Source: Rehmannia glutinosa (taxonomy: Eukaryota; Streptophyta; Magnoliopsida; Lamiales; Orobanchaceae). Taken from it: a DNA stretch of 64,000 bases. Positions 34,561 to 46,096 of the stretch are shown in pieces. Position 1 is the stretch's first letter. Each line of letters begins with the position of its first letter. The notes beneath the pieces are model-generated. The model was not told where the DNA came from, did no database searches, and saw only the letters and a program-made list of their open reading frames with translations. Position numbers and translations under genes: made by a program. Where the stretch lies: positions 48,707,335 to 48,771,334 of the forward strand of contig CM071930.1 in assembly GCA_016081115.2 (NCBI GenBank), read 5' to 3'.

Positions 34561-36230
34561 CGAGACTTGAAGAAACACCAAGAGTTTTGAAGACCCCCAA
34601 AGAACTCAAAAGCTCAAGATCTCAAAGATTACGAAAACCTGTTGTAACGAAAAAGGGTCCAATAGACCCATAACTCACAAGTGAGATCCTCAAGGTCTCG
34701 ATAACTTGTGTAAAGGAAAAGGGTCAAAGAGACCCAATAACCCACAAGTGAGATCTCAAAGATCTCGAAAACATATAAGTGACTTCATAACTCACAAATG
34801 AGATCCTCAAGATCTCAAAAACCCGTGTGCAAAGAAAAAAAGAGTTCAAGTGAACCCATAAGACACAATTGAGATATTAAAGATCACAAAAGAATCTCAA
34901 GCCCAAGGGTCTTCAAGACCTCAAAGACTTGAAGAAAATCTCAAGGGTCTTGAAGACCCAAGGGAACACAAGCCTAAGGGTCTTTAAGACCCAAAGACGA
35001 GGAAAATCTCAAAGGCCTTAAAACACAAGATATTCATAACCAAAGGTCTTCTGATCCAAGGGTAAAAAATCACGAGGTCTTAAAATCTCGAGACCATAAA
35101 ACATTCATGCCTAAGAAAAAATGTACAAGGTCTTGAGACCCAAGACCCTAAGGATTTGATCCACACACAACAAAAAAAAAAAAAGAGGTAGTGGGCGCAC
35201 AAGGTCTTGAGACCCCAAGACCCCGAGGAGTTGAGGAGAATAAGAGAGTGCAAGGTCTTGAGATCTCGAGGCATTTCGTCCCAATAAAAAAGTCATGTGA
35301 TGCTGAGAGCCTGAGACCCCGAGGCGTTCAAGCCCAATGAAAATGGTAGCACTAGGTCTTGAGATTCCAAGACCTAAGGTAACAAGAACCAAGCAAAAAG
35401 TAGCTCAAGGTCTTAAGACCTTGAAGCTTTCATGCAGTGAAAAAGGGTAATCACGAAGTCTTAAGAGCCTGAGACCCTGAGGCGTTCTAGCCCAAGAAAA
35501 AGGGCACAAGGTCCAGAGACCCTAAAACTCCAAAGAGTTGAGGCCCACGGGAAAATGGCACTAGGTCTTTAGACCATAAGACCTAAATAGATACACGATT
35601 TCGATTTGGGGAGTCCCACCTCAAGACCAAATGATCTAAGGGTCCAAGAATAGTTGAATCATACATTTAGTCTTCAATAAATAAGGTCAAAATGACCCAA
35701 AATCCATATGAAAAAATAAAGTGATGTAATGGCCAAAAATCCATCCGAAAAAAGAAAGGCCAAATAAAAGCTTCAAAATGGTCTATAGATCCCGAGACCC
35801 CTAGCCTTGAAGGACAATCAAAAGATATCAGAAAGGTCTCTAGATCTCGAGACCCCCTAGCCTTAATAGTCAAATCAAAAGGTTTTGGAGAGGTCTTTGG
35901 ACCCCAGTATCTTTATAACCCCATGTTTTGTTAAAAGTTATAGGGTCATGAAATATAAGACCTAAACTTATATAGCTAATTATGGACATTTTTTGTTAAA
36001 GGGGTAAAGGGGGCATGCACACAAGTTGATATCCCTTAACCTCGTATTTTGTTACTGGGGAGATCAATATGATAACTCCCTTAACTTGGAAATCGAAATG
36101 ATGTACATAGTCATAGTTGATACTGTGTTTGTGCGAAAGGTTCATCCCAGAGAGCTCGAGCAAGGATCCGGATCCCAAGACTAAAAAAAGATATATATAT
36201 ATATATACACACATATATATAAAGGGTCCT
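34561..36230 (+). repeat. Decayed array between B and C
   Basis: Degenerate units with AAGGTCTTGAGACCCCAAGA and GAGGCGTTCAAGCCCAA, at about 70-75-bp spacing where readable. The hairpin GGTCT-TG-AGACC recurs, and AAGGTCTTAAGACCTT near 35405 is a perfect 16-bp palindrome. From about 35890 the repeat fades; 36186-36215 is a TA/CA microsatellite. Confidence 0.75.
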
Positions 36231-39200
36231 AAGTGACCCCTTCACTCAGAATCGAGATCTCAAGATCTCAATAACTTGTCCAAAAATAAAAGAGGGGTCC
36301 CAAGTGATCATGACTCACAAGTGAGACCTCGAGATCTCAATAACTTGTGCAAATAAAAGAGGATCTCAAGTGATCCCTTTGACTCACAAGTGAGACCTCG
36401 AGATCTCAATAACTTGTGCAAAAAAAAAGAGGGATCCCAAGTGATCCCATGACTCACAAGTGAGACCTCGAGATCTCAATAACTTGTGCAAATAAAAGAG
36501 GGATCTCAAGTGATCCCATGACTCACAAGTGAGACCTCGAGATCTCAATAACTTGTGCAAATAAAAGAGGGATCTCAAGTGATCCCAGCTCACAAGTGAG
36601 ACCTCGAGATCTCAATAACTTGTGCAAATAAAAGAGGATCTCAAGTGATCCCATGCAGCTCACAAGTGAGACCTCGAGATCTCAATAATTTGTGCAAAAA
36701 TAGAGGGATCTCAAGTGATCCCGCAGCTCACAAGTGAGACCTCGAGATCTCAATAACTTGTCCAAAAATAAAAGAGGGATCCCAAGTGATACCGCAGCTC
36801 ACAAGTGAGACCTCGAGATCTCAATAACTTGTGCAAATAAAAGAGGATCTCAAGTGATCCCGTAGCTCACAAATGAGACCTCGAGATCTCAATAACTTGT
36901 GCAAAAATAAAAGAGGGATCCCAAGTGATCCCCATGACTCACAAATGAGACCTCGAGATCTCAATAACTTGTGCAAATAAAAGAGGGATCTAAAGTGATC
37001 CATGACTCACAAGTGAGACCTCGAGATCTCAATAACTTGTGCAAATAAAAGAGGATCTCAAGTGATCCCTTGAGTTCACAAGTGAGACCTCGAGATCTCA
37101 ATAACTTGTGCAAATAAAAGAGGATCTCAAGTGATCCCATGGCTCACAAGTGAGACCTCGAGATCTCAATAACTTGTGCAAAAATAGAGGGATCTCAAGT
37201 GATCCCTTGACTCACAAGTGAGACCTCGAGATCTCAATAACTTGTGCAAAAATAAAAGAGGATCCCAAGTGATCCCACACTCACAAGTGAGAACTCGAGA
37301 TCTCAATAACTTGTGCAAATAAAATAGGGAAATCAAGTGATCCAGCAGCTCACAAGTGAGACCTCGAGATCTCAATAACTTGTGCAAATAAAAGAGGGAT
37401 CTCAAGTGATCCCGCAGTTCACAAGTGAGACCTCGAGATCTCAATAACTTGGGAGGATCTCAAGTGATCATGACTCACAAGTGAGACCTCGAGATCTCAA
37501 TAACTTGTGCAAAAATAGAGGGATCTCAAGTGATCCCGCAGCTCACAAGTGAGACCTCGAGATCTCAATAACTTGTGCAAAAATAAAAGAGGGATTCCAA
37601 GTGATCCCGCAGCTCACAAGTGAGACCTCAAGATCTCAATAACTTGTGCAAATAAAATAGGGATCTCAAGTGATCCCTTGACTCAAGTGAGACCTCGAGA
37701 TCTCAATAACTTGTGCAAATAAAAGAGGGATCTCAAGTGATCCCGATTCACAAGTGAGACCTCGAGATCTCAATAACTTGGGAGGGATCCCAAGTGATCC
37801 CGCAACTCACAAGTGAGACCTAGAGATCTCAATAACTTGTGCAAATAAAAGAGGGATCTCAAGTGATCCGGCGGCTCACAAGTGAGACCTCGAGATCTCA
37901 ATAACTTGTGAGTCGTGGGATCACTTGGGATCCCTCCGAAGTTATTGAGATCTCGAGGTCTCACTTGTGAATCGGGATCACTTGAGATCCTCTTTTATTT
38001 GCACAAGTTATTGAGATCTCGAGGTCTCACTTGTGAGCTCGGGCGATCACTGAGATCCCTATTTTATTTGCACAAGTTATTGAGATCTCGAGGTCTCACT
38101 TGTGAGTCGGATCACTGGGATCCCTCTTTTTATTTTGCACAAGTTATTGAGATCTCGAGGTCTCACTTGTGAGTCGCTGGGATCACTTGAGATCCTCTAT
38201 TTTTGCAAGTTGTTATTGAGATCTCGAGGTCTCACTTATGAGCCGCGGGATCACTTGAGATCCTCCCAGTTATTGAGATGTCGAGGTCTCACTTGTGAAT
38301 CGGGATCACTTGAGATCCCTCTTATTTGCACAGTTATTGAGATCTCGAGGTCTCACTTGTGAGTCGCGGATCACTTGAGATCCCTATTTTATTTGCACAA
38401 GTTATTGAGATCTCGAGGTCTCACTTGTGAGTCGCGGATCACTGGGATCCCTCTTTTAAATTAAAGTTAAAATAGAAAGAAAAAAAAAAACAAAATAATC
38501 TCAAGTGATCCCATGACTCACAAGTGAGACCTCGAGATCTCAATAACTTGTGCAAATAAAAGAGGGATCTCAAGTGATCCCGCAGTTCACAAGTGAGACC
38601 TCGAGATCTCAATAACTTGGGAGGGATCCCAAGTGATCCCGCAGCTCACAAGTGAGACCTCGAGATCTCAATAACTTGTGCAAATAAAAGAGGGATCTCA
38701 AGTGATCCGGCAGCTCACAAGTGAGACCTCGAGATCTCAATAACTTGTGCAAATAAAAGAGGGATCTCAAGTGATCCATGACTCACAAGTGAGACCTCGA
38801 GATCTCAATAACTTGTGCAAAAATAAAAGAGGGATCCCAAGTGATCCCATGACTCACAAGTGAGACCTCGAGATCTCAATAACTTGTGCAAATAAAAGAG
38901 GGATCTCAAGTGATCCCGCAGATTCACAAACGAGACCTCGAGATCTCAATAACTTGTGCAAATAAAGAGGATCTCAAGTGATCCCCATGACTCACAAGTG
39001 AGACCTCGAGATCTCAATAACTTGTGCAAAAATAGAGGGATCTCAAGTGATCCCGACTCACAAGTGAGACCTCGAGATCTCAATAACTTGTGCAAAAATA
39101 AAAGAGGATCCCAAGTGATCCATGACTCACAAGTGAGACCTCGAGATCTCAATAACTTGTGCAAATAAAATAGGGAACTCAAGTGATCCCTTGGCTCACA

Positions 39201-40345
39201 AGTGAGACCTCGAGATCTCAATAACTTGTGCAAAAAAAGAGGATCTCAAGTGATCCCTTGATTCACAAGTGAGACCTCGAGATCTCAATAACTTGGGAGG
39301 GATCCCAAGTGATCCCCTGACTCACAAGTGAGACCTCGAGATCTCAATAAATTGTGCAAATAAAAGAGGGATCTCAAGTGATCCCATGACTCACAAGTGA
39401 GACCTCGAGATCTCAATAACTTGTGCAAATAAAAGAGGGATCTCAAGTGATCCCGGCTCACAAGTGAGACCTCGAGATCTCAATAACTTGTGCAAAAAAA
39501 AAGAGGGATCCCAAGTGATCTTGACTCACAAGTGAGACCTCGAGATCTCAATAACTTGTGCAAATAAAAGAGGATCTCAAGTGATCCGCGGCTCACAAGT
39601 GAGACCTCGAGATCTCAATAACTTGTGCAAATAAAAGAGGATCTCAAGTGATCCCGCGGCTCTCACAAGTGAGACCTCGAGATCTCAATAACTTGTGCAA
39701 AAATAAAAGACGGATCTCAAGTGATCCTTGAGATCACAAGTGAGACCTCGAGATCTCAATAACTTGTGCAAATAAAAGACGGATCTCAAGTGATCCCCTT
39801 GGCTCACAAGTGAGACCTCGAGATCTCAATAACTTGTGCAAAAATAAAAGACGGATCTCAAGTGATCCCTGACTCACAAGTGAGACCTCGAGATCTCAAT
39901 AACTTGTGCAAAAATAAAAGAGGGATCTCAAGTGATCCCATGACTCACAAGTGAGACCTCGAGATCTCAATAACTTGTGCAAATAAAAGAGGGATCTCAA
40001 GTGATCCATGACTCACAAGTGAGACCTCGAGATCTCAATAACTTGTGCAAAAATAGAGGGATCTCAAGTGATCCCGTAGCTCACAAGTGAGACCTCGAGA
40101 TCTCAATAACTTGTGCAAAAATAGAGGGATCTCAGGTGATCCCACAGCTCACAAGTGAGACCTCGAGATCTCAATAACTTGTGCAAAAATAAAAGAGGGA
40201 TCCCAAGTGATCCCGCAGCTCACAAAGGAGATCTCGAGATCTCAATAACTTGTGCAAAAATAAAAGAGGGATCTCATTAACTTGTGCGAAAATAATTAAA
40301 AGAGGAATCTCAAGTGATCCCCCAGCTCACAAATGAGATCTCAAG
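36231..40345 (+). repeat. Array C: about 60 tandem units of 63-70 bp
   Basis: The core CACAAGTGAGACCTCGAG, ATCTCAATAACTTGTGCAAA and GAGGGATCTCAAGTGATCCC recurs every 63-70 bp. Arms CACAAGT and ACTTGTG pair around CTCGAG, and GGGATC pairs with GATCCC around TCAAGT. The period is not a multiple of three, so it is not coding. The short frames on both strands here are artefacts. One block (37912-38455) is inverted. Confidence 0.95.
37912..38455 (-). repeat. Inverted block of array C
   Basis: About nine units appear in reverse complement (GAGATCTCGAGGTCTCACTT). The left junction is abrupt, within an ACTTGTGAG sequence. The right junction is an AT-rich filler (38456-38500) with AAATTAAAGTTAAAATAG. 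Together with the flanking direct units it forms very long inverted repeats. Confidence 0.92.
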
Positions 40346-40696
40346 TGACCCTCAGTTCTCAAAAAGAGATCTCTAAACTTTCGTAAAAATAACAAGTAAT
40401 CCTAGTGACCCCTTGGCTCGCAGATAGGACCTCAAGAGCTCGTGACCCGGAGAAGGAGCTCAAATAAAAAAATAAATAATGATGAATAAATGAAAAAGGA
40501 GAATATACACAGGTCCGAAAAGGTGCAATATGCGGGTTTAAAATTGAGGATTTGGGCTATCGCATGACCTCGACCTCGAACTCAAAAAAAAAAAACTTGG
40601 GCCCGGTAAAGGACCAAGGTTTACGAGCTTGTCACCTACCTCGAGCCCATCCTAATGATCCCGAGCTCGCACAACCTCGTGAACCAGGGGGAATAA
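40346..40696 (+). other. 3' leader and polypurine tract of the hairpin-array element
   Basis: Unique sequence between array C and the 3' LTR, ending CCAGGGGGAATAA just before TGATAAG. The purine run fits a polypurine tract. Confidence 0.7.
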
Positions 40697-41132
40697 TGAT
40701 AAGACAGTGAGATCTTAAGGCTACACAGTGAGGTCTTGAAATAGGGTTTGGAGCTCCGTATCCGACCCGGACTGGGGGAATGGGTCTAACCCGCAAAGGT
40801 GGACCATTGATCTCCCTGACAACATAGTACAACTCCACCCTCTAGATGATGACACTTGGCACAACCACATTAGCCAGGAATATCTATAAATACCATGCTA
40901 TAGTAACTTGATGGTGACTATTCACTCTGCCTCTCTTACCTCTTATTTTCATATTTACTGTCTCTATACCCCCGTACCTCACGAACTCGATCTGACTTAG
41001 GCATCGGAGGGTCTTAGCCGGGGACACCCCCCGGCTAGCCTGACGTGTGTTTATCTATTTCAGGTCACCTAAGAGCTCGAACCCGATTACCCGAAAGTCC
41101 GTGACCTGAAGGTAATTACCTGATCCAAATCA
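40697..41132 (+). repeat. 3' LTR of the hairpin-array element
   Basis: TGATAAGACAGTGAG to GATCCAAATCA, followed by the AGTTT duplication. Confidence 0.92.
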
Positions 41133-41137
41133 AGTTT

Positions 41138-42090
41138 ATATATGGTTCATGCGTTCTTTGATTCAAACAATAGTCGAGCTTTTGATCTACAATCTACGAT
41201 ATAATTGTTTTTCTTTATAACAGAATTTTTTTTTAAATATAAGTTATAAAAAATTAAATGTAAAAAACCAATCGAAAGTAAAAGAAGTTAATTAATTGAA
41301 AGAAGTCCTTAGTTATTATTTTGTTAAAAATATAGTGTGGGGTTACTTTATGCTCCATATATTGGAAACAAAATTAGGATTAAGTCAGAGAAATAAGAGG
41401 AGAATGTTGCTAATTTTAGGGAAACGGTGATACTGAAAATGGCAGGAATGTTTCATAAAGCTGGCTAATGGACAAAATTACAAAAACCCCTGCATCAATT
41501 TTTATTTATTTGATTTCAATGATGATAAGTTTAAACCCACAAAGGTAAATGAGTGCCCAAATATTCACACGCGACAACCACTTATTGATGCTGAGTCTGT
41601 GTTGATTTATTGCACGCTGTGTGTGTGTGTGTGTGTTTTGGGACCTACAAATTAATACCTCATATATCTGTGTGTGTGTGGGAATGAGAGAGATCTAAAG
41701 GTTTACATGCATATATAACTGTAAATAAAATTCTCACATTTTCTGTGTTTTTGTTTGAGTGGTGGTGGTATAAATTAATGGTAATATCCATGCTTCACCC
41801 ATTTAATATCAATTTGGATCATCTATTTTTCGTGACATTTCTATTTTCTATGTAATATCAATAACTGTTGCGTATATGCATTGATAACGTTATTTTATAT
41901 ATGATATTAGAATGTGTTGTGATTTGTGAAACATGATTTGGAACAGAGGTATTATATATGGTTTAATTCTTTAACTAGTAGTAATCATAAAAAAGGAGTA
42001 CTTAAAGTAATAGATATATTCTCGTACATATAAAAGCATAATTTATGAATTTGATGCACGGTAAAATCTTAAATTTTGTTTAATTTATCA
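41138..42090. other. AT-rich spacer with a GT microsatellite
   Basis: No gene recognised. A (TG)n run lies at about 41619-41636. Confidence 0.5.
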
Positions 42091-42098
42091 TAAAATTT

Positions 42099-42714
42099 GG
42101 GGATAATTACAAAAAAAAAAAAAGGCTTGAGGTTCGGGCTAATCACAACCCCACCCCCCGAAAATTTTAAAAATTATTAAATCACTCTTAAGGTTTGATT
42201 ATGTCTTACATTTTCCCCTTCATAACCAAAAAATATTTCAAAACCTCCCTGACATTTACACTACAAGAAAACAATCAAATTCCAACGAAAAAATTCCATC
42301 GGAATAAAAAACTGTTGGAATTTTCAAAATTCCAATGGAAATTCCAATGTTACAGCATACCGTTGGAAAATTCCAACAGAAAGTCCAACGATAAGCAAAA
42401 CCATTTGGTACTGTTGGAATATTTTTTCCATAGGAATTTTAATTGGAATTTTGTCATTCCACAACCATTATACCAATTGTGTCTTTCCATTGGAATTTCT
42501 GTTGGAATCGATCATTCCAGTGGAAATTGGCCAAATACCAATGAATTTTTTTCGTTGGAATTCCCTTGTTTTTTGTAGTGCTATAAACATATTACAATTA
42601 CCCCTTTTAATTTAAAACATAATCATATCTAAGATTTTTTTTAAAAAAAAATTGAAATATCTTTGTGTTTTTTTTTAATAGGACAAACCTCAAGGGTGTA
42701 TTTGTAATTATACC
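42099..42714. mobile_element. MITE with 8-bp duplication, host of a CACTA element
   Basis: The ends are GGATAATTACAAA and, in reverse complement, GGTATAATTACAAA, each followed by a TTGAGGTT block. TAAAATTT is duplicated at 42091-42098 and 42715-42722. A relative sits in intron 1 of the PADRE gene (59253-59546). Confidence 0.75.
42259..42580. mobile_element. Non-autonomous CACTA element, 322 bp
   Basis: Starts CACTACAAGAAAA and ends TTTTTTGTAGTG, the CACTA signature. Flanking trinucleotides TTA and CTA differ by one base. The interior is packed with TTCCAAYGG/AATTCC motifs in both orientations, like the subterminal transposase-binding repeats of the superfamily. Confidence 0.85.
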
Positions 42715-42936
42715 TAAAATTTAAAAATGTACTCATTTGGTTAAGAAGAGTGTGTGTTCTTAAGTAGTAATTTCACACCTAGGTTTGCTGAGCAATGAGT
42801 TACGTCTGTCTCACCAAAACCTTTGGTTGCTCAATCACGCTCAACGCCCACTGAATGAATTACCAAACCCATCTGAAAATTTTGAGTTGAGATTAAGAAT
42901 CCACAATTTCAGGGAAATAATAGACTAATATCCTTA

Positions 42937-43441
42937 GACAGATTTGCAAAATTTTCCGGTAACTTGGGGAGACTGTCAAAATTGGTCCAGTTCGTTTCAA
43001 TTTTTATTATTATTATTATTATTATTAATTTGGTCTTCAAATTTCAAAATTGCTGAATTTCAGTCTTATTGTCGACGAAATGTTGCAAAATCACCAGAAA
43101 TCGAAACTAACACGTGATTAACGATATTGAGGATTTTTTGACTTTCGACTATTTTTGGGTGGCATGACAGACATATATATATATCAATATCATCAATTTT
43201 TGGATGAATGTGTTTTTGCCTATGATGCCACCCAAAAATAGCCGGAAATAAAAACAAAAATCCATTTAGAGGATCACGTGTGATTCACGTATCAATTTTC
43301 GGTAGTTTTGCAACATTCTGGTGACAATATGACTAAAATTGAGCAATTTTAAAACATAGAGTATAAAATTAAAAATTTGAAAATGAACAAGACCAATTTT
43401 GACAGCCCCTAAATTGAGGACCAATTTTGCAATTTTGCCAC
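42937..43441. mobile_element. Foldback MITE
   Basis: The ends share TTGCAAAATT and TGTCAAAATTGGTC in inverted orientation. Inside, CTATTTTTGGGTGGCAT near 43150 pairs with ATGCCACCCAAAAATAG near 43228, so much of the element can fold on itself. Ends are approximate. Confidence 0.6.
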
Positions 43442-43671
43442 TACCCATATGAACTGCTATAAGAAGGAATTTTAACTGATACAATTTTTTTTTCAAAATA
43501 AGTGTGAAATTATTATTAACAGATCCATTGTATTGAGTTCTCGTGATATTGTAAAAACAAAACTTAGTAATAGTAACAAATTCTGTCAATAAGGTATATA
43601 TAGGGAAGGCAGGTTGATCCTCTTGTGTAAATATTGTTTTATCTCTCTCCTATTTTAATTTCATCACAAAC

Positions 43672-44116
43672 TGTTGGGAAAAAAATGTTATTTTATTATT
43701 AATATATATATATATATATATATTGATTTAATCTCATTAATTGTCTATTAATTAGTGAGCCACAGATGGAACAATTTGACCCACGGGATTCGGATCCGGC
43801 CCACAATCCATTTTCTCCTACGCGGCCTATGAGGGCCGCTACCCAGGTATATAAAGGCCCCCGCTTCATTTGTAAGATAGTTTGTTTTAATTTCAATTAA
43901 TTCATATTCAATATTCGTTTGATGTCTATTATGCTCTCTTGGTCAGCGTGCTGACTTGAGCGTCGGAGGACCTTCCTGGGACAACCCCATGATCCGTCTA
44001 ACATTTGCTCGTGTTGCAGACAAGTTCCCAGTACTGAAGACTTCCAGTTTTGAGAGACGAAGACTTCAACTAATTTAGAAACCTTAGTTTGGAGTAATAT
44101 GCCCTAAAAAACATCA
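43672..44116 (+). mobile_element. Solo Gypsy LTR, 445 bp
   Basis: TGTTGGGAAAAAAATG to AAAAACATCA, with a TATATAAAGG box and the GACTTGAGCGTCGGAGG and CTGGGACAACCCC blocks. CAAAC flanks both ends; the match extends to a 10-mer (CATCACAAAC at 43662-43671 and 44112-44121) because the LTR itself ends CATCA. Same family as 30147-30604. Confidence 0.75.
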
Positions 44117-44613
44117 CAAACTAATAACATAATTAATGTATATGTAGAAAAGTTCTCCTCTCGTGAAGGAGTCTAATCACCTCTTAGGGTTTTGTTAGGG
44201 TTTCCTTCTCGTTCAACCGCTTGGGGTTGTGTGCCCGTCCGGTGTCTCTTCCTTTATTTTCGTGTTTACCCTCATCCCTACCACCCCTCTCGGAGTCATA
44301 GTTTCAGTCCACGTTAGAGTCTTTCAGAGTCCACGTCCTTCTCGTTAGAGTTATCACAATTTTTGATCTCGGTCTCTTTCCGTTGTTCTCACCTATCCCG
44401 TGTCTCAGTGTCATTCGTTTTTTCTTTTCCTTTATCAGTTGGGGTCTCTTTTTTCTTTTTTGGGTTAGGGTTTCTACGTCTAGGGTTTCGTCTCCTACTT
44501 CCTGCTGTTTTCTTGGCCTGGCATTAACTATTTGTTTTTTCTTGTGTGTTTTTAGGGATACGACTCCAAGACGCCCTACTCTCGCAAAGTTGGTTCGATT
44601 AGCAAACAGGAAC

Positions 44614-46090
44614 ATGGAGGAATTGACGGAGAAAGAGGGGGATGTGGTTGATCTGGATTCGGTTGCTATTGGTGACGGGAATACTCATTTAGGAAAAAAC
44701 CTTACGCTTGGTTTGGGAAAGCGTATCTGAGATAAAGCTTGGAAAGTGTTCTACCTAACCGAAGTTATAAAAAGTCATGGAAGGCAAAAAACCCAATTAC
44801 CGCGCGAGAATGGGGTGGAGACCTAGTTCTGTTTCGATTTGAGGATGAAATGGATAGGGATTGGGTGCTTGCGAATCGACCTTGGCACTACGACCGGGGC
44901 CTGTTCGCCGTTCGAAAATTATTGGATGACGAACAATCCTCAACAACATAGATTACAAAGATTGCGTTTTGGATCAGGGTGTATGATGTCCCGGTGGCGT
45001 GTATGAATACGAACACGACTGGGGTTTTGGCTAGGGAAATTGGTGAACTGGATACGCTTGATAATACTATGGAGGGCCTCTTCGGTAAGTTCATACGGTT
45101 TAAAATCTTAGTGTATATTACTAAGCCCGTCCTTCGTGTTATCACAGTCCGTATGCAAGGGAAAGTTTTTACTCTTCCGTTAAAGTACGAATCGCTCCCG
45201 ATTTAATGTTTTTCTGCGGTCGAATTGGGCATTATTTCCGTAATTGCGAAACATATGACCGTAACGAGTGTCAAGACACAGCGAACATGAAATATGGTCC
45301 ATGGCTAAAAGCTTCGCCTCTTAAACGAAACTCAGTGACACGTAACTTCTTGGCTAAAAACCATACTACCCGTAACCTATTCGGCAATGATTCCACACCC
45401 TCAGCCTCCATGCAACGCCCCATCTCCCCTATTAACTCCATCACTTCACCTATCCAACCAATCAAAAAAATAACACCCTCAAACAACCCTACTGCCAGAC
45501 CTGAACAAGAGAACACAAGCCCCTCCAAAGCCCACTTATACCATTCCCTTGAATCCTTATCCCTCACAACATCACCTGCTCCCTCACCCACAAAAAACAA
45601 GCCTCTTCTGATAACACCATATAATGACCCGCTTACAAGACAACCAAGCCCTATACACATAGCCCCACTAAACTTAATAAATGAACCAAATCACCCACCC
45701 CAACCGACAACCACCACGGAAAAAACATCTTCAGCTATTGTCCTCTACACGGCCACCCCCCAGCCCGACCTCTTCAGCCCACATATAACCAAAAACAACC
45801 AAGCCCCACCCAAAAAGTGACCATACCACTTCAACCCAACCACCCCACCCTAAACTCGACCCCCTCCAGTAAACTAACGAACCATACTACACCACACTCT
45901 TCTTCTAGCCACATAAAACCAACCAACAGCTGGACACGACTCAAAAATCGCAAACCCACAAAAAAACCACCCATTTCCCTTACCCCCTCAAAACGTGACA
46001 TTATACCTGGCTTGGGAAAGAACATGGCTTATTCGAGATACCCACTAATTTTGTATTATCGGCGGAGGCTGCAAAAGAGCAGTCCCGCCG
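44614..46090 (+). pseudogene. LINE ORF1 (DUF4283 and CCHC knuckle), broken
   Basis: ATG at 44614, then an acidic lead. Shifted frames carry a DUF4283-like region (WGGDLVLFRFEDEMDRDWVL at 44739-44951; FIRFKILVYITKPVL at 44979-45206), an RNA-binding domain usual in plant L1 ORF1. The zinc knuckle at 45206 reads FFCGRIGHYFRNC: the last Cys, His and Cys are in frame, but the first Cys is shifted out by what looks like a one-base loss in a T run. A long Pro/Ser/Thr-rich tail follows (to 45820 and beyond). ORF1 protein coats LINE RNA. At least three frame breaks are visible. Confidence 0.75.
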
Positions 46091-46096
46091 GGGACA

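Larger units (their letters stand above)
32290..41132 (+). mobile_element. Non-autonomous LTR retrotransposon filled with hairpin tandem arrays
   Basis: A complete 8,843-bp element flanked by AGTTT at 32285-32289 and 41133-41137. The LTRs are 441 and 436 bp (TGATAAG...CAAATCA), about 97% alike by eye, so insertion is fairly recent. The PBS TGGCGCCGTCTGTGGGAA is at 32733 and a purine tract AGGGGGAATAA precedes the 3' LTR. Apart from a short gag-like frame (32851-33192), the 8-kb interior has no pol domain. It is built of tandem arrays: A (about 75-bp units), B (72 bp), a decayed middle part, and C (63-70 bp) with an inverted block. LTR blocks (GCATCGGAGGGTCTTAGC) and the PBS indicate Gypsy ancestry. 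Mobility would need proteins from a partner element. Confidence 0.92.

Noticed and set aside
38956..39168. Repeated-peptide ORFs in array C on both strands
   Set aside because: The period is 63-70 bp and does not keep frame. Short frames arise only where consecutive units happen to match modulo three.
36231..40345. CRISPR-like regular repeats
   Set aside because: The whole unit repeats, with no unique spacers. It lies inside an LTR element with LTRs and a target-site duplication, in plant DNA.
45271..45660. 129-codon minus-strand ORF with hydrophobic stretches
   Set aside because: It is the antisense of the Pro/Ser/Thr-rich ORF1 tail of the LINE.
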